From Strigops habroptila (lineage: Eukaryota > Chordata > Aves > Psittaciformes > Psittacidae), in NCBI RefSeq assembly GCF_004027225.2, contig NC_044290.2, forward strand, positions 2,744,906 through 2,808,905: a stretch of DNA of 64,000 nt. The letters are read 5' to 3'. A program made the translations under genes and the position numbers. The notes under the pieces are model-generated. The model did no database searches and was not told where the DNA came from. It was given only the letters and a program-made list of their open reading frames with translations. How positions within the stretch are numbered: position 1 is the stretch's first letter; every line of letters starts with the position of its first letter. This document shows, in pieces, positions 15,101 to 22,152 of the stretch.

Positions 15101-17094
15101 GACTGGGACTTGTGTTAAGGCAGATTGACAGCACAGTCTGCTACCAGCTCTTCATTCCACCCCAAACACAAAGGAAGGGAACTCTAGAGGAGCAGAGGGG
15201 CACCCAAAAACCTCCTAAAAAAGCTGAGTTGAGACAACTGATGGTCCCAGAAGACCTCATGGCTCCACTGCCTACTTCAGAGCTTTATGACTGTCACCAA
15301 GGCCAGGACTAAGAGACACCACAAGCAGCTCCTCTCACAGACAACCACCAGAGTCCTGCTGTTTCCAGAGCTGCTTTCAGCACAATAAGCTCTGCCAACA
15401 GACACATCCAGGTCAACGTAACCCCCTACCCTGCACTACACCCCCTCCAGTCACACCTGTGATAGTTTGGTTGGCAAAGCTGAGAGAGCAGCTTTCCTGC
15501 CCTTAAACATCCCATTTCTCAGGAAAAACAGGATCACTGCTGCCTCCTGACACAGCTCCCACAAACTGCTTTCTGAATACAGAGAACCTCAAACAAAGAG
15601 CTGTTGGGGGAACTTGTTTTCTATGGATTTTTCCAACACATTTCCAGTCTGACTGCATATTCCTGTAAGAAGTACTCCATGACAGAATGCACTGGCCTGT
15701 GACTCCATGATTTCATCCACTCTCTTCATTCTTTAGCATATTTGCTTACTTCTGTGCATCCCGCACTTACTTTATTCACTAAAACTATGATTCTCACCAT
15801 CAGCCCCTTCACACATCTGTGGTTCTTACACTACCACAGAAAATCATGCTGTGTTCTAGTTAATCTGCTGCTGTTACTCAGTTTACAAAGCAGATTGTTT
15901 CGTGAACTAAAATCTCCACCACAAACAAGAAATCTCTGTGCTTGATGTATCTGTATCACAAAATTCCCTTTTAAGCTTCAAAAAGAACTCCACAAAACCA
16001 AAGCCAGACTATACAATGGCCCATCAAAAGCAAGTTACTACACCTGGAGAAAAAGAAACTACCAGACTTCTAAAGGTTAAAATGGCAGATGTGTATCAAA
16101 GTGTTTTCTCAGAATTACACCTAAAAGAAAGTCTCTTTAGCTGAAGTATTAAAACCCTGCATCAAGTTATTACTTAGTTTGTATTTGTAGGACAAACAAG
16201 TCAAACCACGATGTCTCCACAGCATTCCTTGTCTTTGCTGTCTACCTGGGATTTTTCTCAGCCTATATTTTATCCTGTGCAGTTACCCACTGAGTTCATA
16301 CCCCTTGTATTATTTACCTTATCATTAACTGAGGTATTCCCAACGTTACTAGGGCAATTACTTATAGCTGCACCTTACTCAACAGTTACTGACTTTACAC
16401 CACCTGCCCTGCGCTAAATGGAAACTCCAACCTTAACCAAACGTGGGTTTCCCTCTCACGCAAAGAGAAACTCAGCTCTACCAGAGGCCTGCACCTGGAC
16501 TAGTTTCAAGAGAGTTTCATGCACAGGAACACCACGAGCTCCATGTGCCACATCGGACTTGAGAGGTGCTGCACGTGGAGGAGCTGGTTTCCCACCTCAG
16601 CGTTATCTGTTAAGATTTTACGCACTATTGCCCACCCCAAGCACTACTATCACCAGCTCTTCTCTCCACCCGCAGGCGCAGAGCTCAGCTCTGAAGGCCG
16701 TCACGCCTTCGGAAGGAGAAGCTGCAAAGGTACCGAACCCACAGCTCCGAGACGCGAACCTGACTCCCTCGTACCCCTGCACGCCTGGGCCCCGCACAGG
16801 GGCCAGGAACCTCCGCCGCCCACCCGGGGCCGTCCCGCGGGGAAGCGGCACCGGCCGTGACCGCCCGCGGCCTGCGAGCCCCCGCGCTCCACACAGCGGC
16901 CGCCACGTCGCCCCGCCGCGCACGGGGCCGGGCCCGCCGCGCCCCCCACGCCCCGCCCCGCCCCGGCCGCGGCACAGGATGCTCTCCAGGCCCAGGCTGT
17001 CGCCGAGGCCCCCGGCCTGCGGCCCCGCCGGCCGCTCGTTCTCCTTGTTCTCCTCCGCGCCGCCGCCGCGGGAGCCCTGCCGCTCCGCCGCCAT
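3199..17094 (-). CDS. SRP68: SRP68, 68 kDa subunit of the signal recognition particle
   Basis: Sixteen coding exons join in frame, in transcript order: 16983-17094, 15036-15102, 14047-14160, 12905-13100, 12054-12136, 11721-11830, 11285-11367, 10803-10943, 7271-7369, 6912-6976, 6427-6586, 5662-5756, 5294-5423, 4816-4891, 3879-3931, 3199-3426. The total is 1812 nt, 603 residues plus stop; human SRP68 has 627, and the difference is mainly a shorter glycine-rich N-terminus. SRP68 acts in the cytosol with SRP72 on the S domain of 7SL RNA, bending the RNA during targeting of secretory ribosomes to the ER. The N-terminal half (about residues 45-230, with basic stretches such as SRRLRRLRK) matches the RNA-binding domain. 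The last exon encodes the SRP72-binding C-terminus, ending [11 protein letters not shown]. All introns are GT-AG except intron 1, which appears to start with GC. The start was chosen by match to the vertebrate MAAE N-terminus; an in-frame ATG 60 nt upstream is noted separately. The gene looks intact. Confidence 0.97.
4411..4535 (-). mobile_element. CR1 LINE 3'-end fragment
   Basis: Located in SRP68 intron 14. It carries the inverted CR1 3' terminal block (TTGGGTTGGAAGGGACCTTA near its left end) followed by the conserved CCTGCCACGGGCAGGGACAC segment. Severely 5'-truncated, as is typical for CR1. Confidence 0.9.
7370..10802 (-). other. SRP68 intron 8, about 3.4 kb
   Basis: This is the longest SRP68 intron. 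It lies between the exon starting at 7369 and the exon ending at 10803, with canonical donor and acceptor. It holds one CR1 fragment (8091-8375). I saw no other repeat, snoRNA box pair or extra exon in the remainder. Confidence 0.6.
8091..8375 (-). mobile_element. CR1 LINE 3'-end fragment with ORF2 tail remnant
   Basis: Begins with an inverted ATTCTAT-type 3' end and runs about 285 bp into the element. The minus strand still encodes the degenerate end of the CR1 reverse-transcriptase ORF ([20 protein letters not shown]-like residues). It lies in SRP68 intron 8. Confidence 0.9.
11038..11145 (-). mobile_element. CR1 LINE 3'-end fragment
   Basis: About 108 bp in SRP68 intron 7, with the GGTTTGGGTTGGAAGAGACC block and the CCATGGGCAGGGACACCTTC segment. 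Strongly truncated. Confidence 0.88.
12761..12828 (-). mobile_element. Short, diverged CR1 3' tail
   Basis: About 68 bp in SRP68 intron 4. It keeps the AGAATGGTTACGGACGGAAA variant of the 3' block and the CCCCCTGCCATGGGCA segment, with several mismatches to the other copies. This suggests an older insertion. Confidence 0.75.
14340..14668 (-). mobile_element. CR1 LINE 3'-end fragment, about 330 bp
   Basis: In SRP68 intron 2, just upstream of exon 3. It matches the copies at 35108, 48361 and 55893 nearly base for base across the CTTGAACACTGCCAGGGATG block. Confidence 0.92.
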
Positions 17095-17400
17095 CTTGTG
17101 CCCGCGCCAACGCCGCCGCCGCGCTGCATCATGGGCCGGGCCAGGAGAGGCCATGGCTAGCGCGGCCGGCGCGGGGGCCGATGGGATAGCGGAGGAGCGG
17201 GGATGCGGCGGTCGGTCCCGCCGGGAAGCGCGGGTGGCGCAGGGTCCGCACACATCCCCCCGGATCGGGCCCTCCCGCCCTTGCCCCCCTCACCCACCGC
17301 CGGGGCTGACACCCCTCCCCAGCCCTGCCCCCTCTCTGCCGCTCACCTCCCATGCCTGCCCACCTCAGTCACCCCACGGCTGAGCCCCCCCGGGTCATCC
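16650..17400. promoter_or_regulatory. SRP68: CpG-rich promoter region of SRP68
   Basis: The stretch is very rich in G, C and CpG, unlike the flanking intron and the ERV, and it spans SRP68 exon 1. No TATA box is visible, as expected for a housekeeping gene. In mammals GALR2 lies head-to-head with SRP68, so this island once faced the GALR2 promoter more closely. The provirus starts at 17524, just beyond the island. Boundaries are approximate. Confidence 0.75.
17087..17100 (-). promoter_or_regulatory. SRP68: YY1-type element overlapping the SRP68 start codon
   Basis: The minus strand reads CACAAGATGGCGGC across the initiation codon. AAGATGGCGGC is the classical YY1 site found at the 5' ends of many housekeeping genes. 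The motif is seen directly; its use is inferred. Confidence 0.5.
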
Positions 17401-17523
17401 CCACATCATCTCCCAGGATCAGCCTGATCCTGGTCCCCCACCCCACAAACCATCCACCAGGATCGGCTCCCCCATTCCTGCCCCCCCTCACCCACGCAGG
17501 GCTGATTCCCCATGTATCCCTGC
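17270..17523. repeat. C-rich low-complexity spacer between SRP68 promoter and provirus
   Basis: A cytosine-rich tract with an imperfect duplication: CCCCTCACCCACCG near 17286 and CCCCCTCACCCACGC near 17485, each followed by a GGGCTGA motif. No coding sequence. Its last four bases are the left copy of the provirus target duplication. Confidence 0.5.
17520..17523 (+). repeat. Left target-site duplication of the provirus (CTGC)
   Basis: CTGC immediately before the 5' LTR matches CTGC at 22149-22152 immediately after the 3' LTR. Four-base duplications are usual for gammaretrovirus-like integrases. Confidence 0.8.
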
Positions 17524-17874
17524 TGTGAGAAACTATGGACTAGGATATTGTTTATTAAGATTTATGTTAAGCTCAATGTAAAGGTTAGGCAACAAAAGAT
17601 GTGAAATCGCTTATGCGAACAGCTACCAGACACCGCTTGTATAAGATAAGATAACCACAATCGCGAGATAACCGCCAGACTTCCAGGAACCGACAGAAAC
17701 AGGACAAACAACCCCATATAAGGACATATGAATGAGGGGTCAACTATGGGACAAAGGAGGAAGACTTCTTACTTCGGCCTCAACGACCACCAGGAGGCAG
17801 AAAACGACCCCCTAACAACAACTGAAGCATGCGCAGAGTACCTCCACTACTTCATGAACACGGAAGTAAAGATG

Positions 17875-17883
17875 TATAAAAAG
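17875..17883 (+). promoter_or_regulatory. TATA box of the 5' LTR
   Basis: TATAAAAAG about 100 bp upstream of the LTR poly(A) signal, the usual spacing for the U3/R boundary. An identical copy sits at 21998-22006 in the 3' LTR. Transcription from the 3' copy would run towards GALR2. Confidence 0.7.
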
Positions 17884-17975
17884 GGACTGTTTGAACTGCT
17901 CAGCACGGCAGTGGCGGAGCACAGACTCCCCTGTCGTCCAGCGCTGTTTTTGCTCATATTCTACTTGCTATAATT

Positions 17976-17981
17976 AATAAA
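17976..17981 (+). terminator. LTR poly(A) signal
   Basis: AATAAA in an AT-rich run near the R/U5 boundary. The same hexamer lies at 22100-22105 in the 3' LTR, where it would end proviral transcripts. Confidence 0.75.
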
Positions 17982-18029
17982 ATTTTAATTGGATTATGAT
18001 CCGTTGTGGTCACAATTTATGACAATTTC

Positions 18030-18047
18030 TGGTGCCGTGACTCGGAT
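18030..18047 (+). other. Primer-binding site, tRNA-His type
   Basis: TGGTGCCGTGACTCGGAT begins five bases after the 5' LTR. It fits complementarity to the 3' end of tRNA-His, the primer class also used by the HERV-H group. It has no visible mismatch to the expected 18-mer. Confidence 0.88.
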
Positions 18048-18419
18048 AAGGAACGGTGGGCTTTGGTCCTCCGGGGAGGCGCCCCGCGACATTTCGCGGC
18101 CCCGCGACCAACAGCTCACTCCAACCTTACCGACGAACCTAAATTCTAGGATATTGAGCAAAAAAAGACCGGTAAAATCCCATAAATTCTGTGCACGGGA
18201 GTCCGGACGAAGACGCAGGACGCGTAAGTATATTGCGAAGTTGTTCGCGGGTTCGCCGTTCGGGCGGGATTGGGTTTCCTGGATTATAACGAACGAGAGG
18301 TTCGATATACTGAACCAAGCGAGTGTGGGCCCTTTAGTACTGCGTTTCCTACCTCCCGCGAGGGACTGGGCCAGGAACAAGGGGAGCGAGTGAGTGTGTG
18401 TCTGTGGATAATCCAGAAG
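18048..18419 (+). other. Proviral leader with candidate major splice donor
   Basis: The untranslated leader between the primer site and gag, where packaging signals usually lie. A strong donor, CGC|GTAAGT, falls at 18223/18224 and would be suited to making the subgenomic env message. No protein is assigned. Confidence 0.55.
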
Positions 18420-19379
18420 ATGGGGGCGAAGGGCAGCAAGCCTTCGACTCCCATGGGGAGGGTACACACTGTACCTAAGAATACCCCTCTGGCATATATC
18501 TTAGACAATTGGAGATATTTCCCTGGAACCCTAGGGAAAGATAAGCAAAAAATGATAGAATATTGTACTAAGATATGGGGAGGGAAGAAGATTTCTAAAA
18601 ATGTCTTTTGGCCAGTCTATGGGTCAGAAGAAGATTGGGTAAGACAGCAATTAAACCTCTGGGTTAATAATAAAAAACCTCTTAACCCGGAGGAGAGTCA
18701 ATATGCGGAAGTGTGGCTAGAAAGACCGGGAGCTAGACTCTACCCGCTGAATGAAATAAAAACTAAACAAAAGAAAAAGAAGGAAGAGTTAGATGAAACC
18801 CTTCTAACCCCCCCTCCTTACATTCCTCCTCCTGCTCCCGCAGAAGTCCCCAGAGCGCCCACTCCCCCACCAGAATCGGAACAAGGGTCTCCCCCTCTTC
18901 CTAGACGCGTAACTAGAAGTCAAAAAGGGGCAGCTCAGATGTACCCCCTAAGGGAAATACCCATGGGGGGACCTCAACCTGTGATCGGATATATTTCCGT
19001 ACCCCTAAACTCGGCTGACCTACGAGATTTTAAAAGAACCGAGATGGGAAACTTAATTGAGGACCCACTGGGAGTGGCAGAAAGATTAAATCAATTTTTG
19101 GGACCAAACCTTTATACTTGGGATGAGATGCAATCTATCCTTGGTCAATTATTTACTACCGAGGAAAGAGATATGATTAGACGAGCAGGAATGAGACTAT
19201 GGGATGCTCAACATGCCCAGGGACCCCAAGCAGATATTAAATGGCCACTTCAAAGACCTAATTGGGATAATCAGGATCCGGTGCATAGAACTCATATGCA
19301 GGACCTGAGAACTATAGTAATTCAGGATAAAGTGCAGAAGGGAAGTACTGACCGTGTCTTGCTTTGCCCCATTAGTTAA
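18420..19379 (+). pseudogene. Truncated retroviral gag (matrix to N-terminal capsid)
   Basis: Open for 319 residues from ATG 18420. Gag is the virion structural polyprotein. The start MGAKGS gives an N-terminal glycine suitable for myristoylation. A matrix-like region is followed by a proline-rich stretch with the late-domain motif PPPY (codons 18810-18821). A capsid N-terminal-like segment then runs to about codon 300. The frame then ends at TAA 19377-19379. The capsid C-terminal half with its major homology region and the nucleocapsid zinc knuckle are absent, so this is a 3'-deleted gag. The deletion that removed pol probably joins sequence near 19330-19460. The same frame is open upstream to 18270, but 18420 fits the family start. 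Confidence 0.85.
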
Positions 19380-19462
19380 AGCTGCAAAGTGGGAAGCCTA
19401 TATAAACAGGCAGAAAGCCCGAAACAGCTGTTCTCCTGAAGAATTCCCTTGCTGCCGAGAAG
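19380..19462 (+). other. Gag-env junction left by the pol deletion
   Basis: A short interval between the gag stop and the env frame. A second frame (19354-19590) encodes a charged, lysine/arginine-rich peptide of unclear origin across it. No pol motif (YXDD, zinc-binding HHCC, DDE) is found here or anywhere else in the provirus. The exact breakpoint needs comparison with a full-length relative. Confidence 0.5.
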
Positions 19463-21611
19463 ATGGTACACCCCGTGGCTCGAAGCAACCGAGTCGACGG
19501 GCGAGGCAGAAGAGGAACAAACTGTGGAGAAAAGAACCAGAACAATGGGACGCAAAAGCAGCAATGGCCGAACTTCCCCAGGACTGGTAAAAATATATTT
19601 AAATTGGCAAAATTGACAGACACCCTTTTTCCTGGTATACCGTTAGTTGTGCCAGTGGAACCCAAACAACGACAACATAGCCCCCATGGGAAGGGGCTAC
19701 GATGCCTTTGTGTGATCTTGATTTTAGGGCTTGTCATCATAGGACAGGCAGAATCAGAAAGCCACCCCCACCAACCATTTAAATGGTCCCTCTTTCGATT
19801 TGAGGATCAACAAGTTATTGCAACTCAAATAACATCAGGAGCGCCAAGTTTTAATGCCTCTCTGTGTCAGCTGGTCCCGAGAGACCGGTGCTGGGAATAT
19901 CTAGGATTTTATATGTGTCCCAGCTCAAATCCTAATAAGGGATATTGTAACCTCCCTAACCAATATTATTGTAGTTATTGGGGATGTGAGACCATAGCCC
20001 CTGCTTGGATACCGGGTAGTGGTAGAGACAGATACTTAAAAGTCCAATGGGGTCCATATGGGTGTACTCCACCGCAAGGATGGCAAGGACGTGGAAATTG
20101 TCGATACCTCTTCTTAAATGTTACTGAGGCCCAAGAGAATAGCTGGTTACTTGGAAAGATTTGGGGAATAAGGTACACAGCACCAGGTACAGACCGGGGT
20201 GGCTTAATCCTCATAAAAAAGGAGGTTGTCCCGAATGATCCACTGCCGGTAGGCCCCAACCAAGCACTTATCAGTCAAGACTACGTGATTAAAAAAGACC
20301 AGCAACCAGGGAACAACTAATGACACTGTGACTGAATTCTCCTCATCCAGGGATCTAGAGTTGTCAGAATCCAAAGACCCCTTATGGAATCTAATGCAAG
20401 CCTCTTATCGTGCCCTTAATGAAAGCAAACCAAATTTAACTGAAGAATGTTTGTTATGTTATAATGTTAGACCACCATATTTTGAGGCAATTGGAAAACC
20501 AGGTAGGATTCAATGGTCTAATGGTTCAAACCCACGAGAATGCCCATGGGATGACCAGAGGAACCATACGCAAGGAATTACTATTCAATTAGTAACAGGT
20601 CAAGGAAAATGTATAGGTACAGTGCCCGAAAAATATCAGCCTTTGTGCAATAAAACAGTCACTAACACCAATATAGAGAAACACAAGAATCAAAATGACA
20701 AATGGGCTATCCTGACACCAGGAGCTAAATGGGTTTGTTCAGACATCGGAGTAACGCCTTGCCTATCCCTAAACGTGTTTGATCAATCTCAGTTTTGCGT
20801 ACAGGTGATTATTGTTCCTCGTCTGATCTATCACACCTCTGAGGAGGTGTTACGCCACTTTGAAGGAGACCTGAATAGGCAAAAACGAGAGCCAATTACA
20901 GTAGTAACCCTAGCTACCCTGCTGATAGCGGGCAGAGTTGGAGCAGGTACAGGCATAGCCTCCCTAGTAAAAGGTCAGGAGTTACAAAGTTTGCAGATGG
21001 CTGTAGATGAAGATTTAGCAAAAATAGAACAATCTATCCAAAATTTAGCCACTTCAGTAAAGTCTTTATCAGAAGTAGTACTGCAAAATAGAAGAGGATT
21101 AGATCTATTGTTTTTAAAGGAAGGAGGGTTATGTGTAGCTCTCAATGAAGAATGTTGCTCTTTTGCTGACCATACGGGAGTAGTCCAGGACACCATGTCT
21201 GAACTCCGGAAAAGGTTAGATCAACGTAAGAAAGATCGTGAGGCGGGCAGATCATGGTATGAAAACTGGTTTAATGTTTCACCTTGACTAACCACTTTGT
21301 TGTCCGCCTTAGCAGGACCGCTTATCATGTTGATTTTGGGACTCATATTTGGGCCTTGTATATTACGCTATATTTTACACTTTATTAAGGAACGGTTTGA
21401 CATAGCTAAACTGCTCATTTTAACTACGAGGTCTGGGGCAAAATATAAGAGTGTATCTATTAATGAGGATGAAGATTGTTGTGAATGCGTTATGCCACGT
21501 GAGAACTATGCCTTTTGTAATTGTGAGGTATTACCTTGTGAGTGTTATGATAAATGTTGGGATTGTGGAAAAAGGTTTGTTCGCAGTGCCGAAAATGAAA
21601 GTAGCGTCTAA
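19463..21611 (+). pseudogene. Retroviral env with a frameshift and an in-frame stop
   Basis: Env is the surface/transmembrane fusion glycoprotein. Piece 1 (19463-20320) has a long leader with a hydrophobic signal segment at about residues 79-94, then a cysteine-rich surface domain. It ends in TAA where the frame shifts. Piece 2 (20328-21287) continues SU in another frame. It has a CXXC motif (20448-20459), a furin-type RQKR site (20877-20888), a hydrophobic fusion segment, an immunosuppressive-domain-like stretch and the CX6CC motif (21132-21158) that marks gamma-type envelopes. A TGA at 21285-21287 stops it just before the membrane anchor. Piece 3 (to TAA 21609-21611), in the same frame, has the membrane segment and a tail with ten cysteines. 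Several N-X-S/T sites are present. As it stands, no single frame encodes an anchored envelope. Confidence 0.9.
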
Positions 21612-21628
21612 TAAACAATAATAGGATA

Positions 21629-21645
21629 AAAAGAAAAAGGGGGGA
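21629..21645 (+). other. Polypurine tract
   Basis: An unbroken A/G run ending in GGGGGGA directly before the 3' LTR. It is the plus-strand primer site for reverse transcription. Confidence 0.88.
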
Positions 21646-21646
21646 T

Positions 21647-22148
21647 TGTGAGAAACTATGGACTAGGATATTGTTTATTAAGATTTATGTTAAGCTCAAT
21701 GTAAAGGTTAGGCAACAAAAGATGTGAAATCACTTATGCAAACAGCTACCAGACACTGCTTGCATAAGATAAGATAACCACAATCGCGAGATAACCGCCA
21801 GACTTCCAGGAACCGACAGAAACAGGACAAACAACCCCATATAAGGACATATGAATGAGGGGTCAACTATGGGACAAAGGAGGAAGACTTCTTACTTCGG
21901 CCTCAACGACCACCAGGAGGCAGAAAACGACCCCCTAACAACAACTGAAGCATGCGCAGAGTACCTCCACTACTTCATGAACACGGAAGTAAAGATGTAT
22001 AAAAAGGGACTGTTTGAACTGCTCAGCACGGCAGTTGGCGGAGCGCAGACTCCCCTGTCGTCCAGCGCTGGTTTTGCTCATATTCTACTTGCTATAATTA
22101 ATAAAATTTTAATTGGATTAAGATCCGTTGTGGTCTCAATTTATGACA
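21647..22148 (+). repeat. 3' LTR
   Basis: 502 bp, paired with the 5' LTR, with the same TG...CA ends, TATA box (21998-22006) and AATAAA (22100-22105). The frame that is open through the LTR here runs on into host DNA to 22249 because of the one-base indel relative to the 5' LTR. As the copy nearest GALR2 and in sense with it, this is the one that could act as an alternative promoter. Confidence 0.95.
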
Positions 22149-22152
22149 CTGC
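22149..22152 (+). repeat. Right target-site duplication of the provirus (CTGC)
   Basis: Matches 17520-17523. The intact duplication argues that both ends of the provirus are original. Confidence 0.8.

Larger units (their letters stand above)
17524..18024 (+). repeat. 5' LTR
   Basis: 501 bp bounded by TGTG...TATGACA, that is TG...CA ends. It has a TATAAAAAG box at 17875-17883 and a poly(A) signal AATAAA at 17976-17981. A second TATA-like ATATAAGG lies at about 17716. The 3' copy is about 98% identical, and several of the differences are CpG to TpG or CpA changes. A frame with no stop runs from 17728 through most of the LTR and is identical in the 3' copy up to a one-base indel near 17914. Confidence 0.95.
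17524..22148 (+). mobile_element. Defective class I (gammaretrovirus-like) endogenous retrovirus, gag-env, pol missing
   Basis: A 4.6-kb provirus in plus orientation. In order it has a 5' LTR (17524-18024), a tRNA-His-type primer-binding site, a leader with a splice donor, gag (MA-CA part only), an env in broken pieces, a polypurine tract and a 3' LTR (21647-22148). It is bounded by a 4-bp target duplication. The LTRs differ by about eight substitutions and one single-base indel by eye (roughly 1.6%), so the insertion is fairly recent, on the order of a few million years at usual avian rates. No reverse transcriptase, RNase H, protease or integrase sequence lies between gag and env. With pol absent and env carrying a frameshift and a stop, it cannot replicate on its own. 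It sits about 430 bp upstream of the SRP68 start codon and in the same orientation as GALR2. Confidence 0.95.

Noticed and set aside
16418-17383. Long plus-strand open frame (321 codons) opposite SRP68 exon 1
   Set aside because: It is antisense to SRP68 in CpG-rich DNA where stops are rare. The product is low-complexity proline/arginine with no family resemblance.
17994-18467. Minus-strand frame of 157 codons in the proviral leader
   Set aside because: It is antisense to the LTR/leader and lacks family features. Probable chance frame.
21285-21287. TGA in env as a selenocysteine or programmed readthrough codon
   Set aside because: No SECIS-like or readthrough context was seen, and a frameshift upstream already breaks env. 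A simple disabling stop is the plain explanation.
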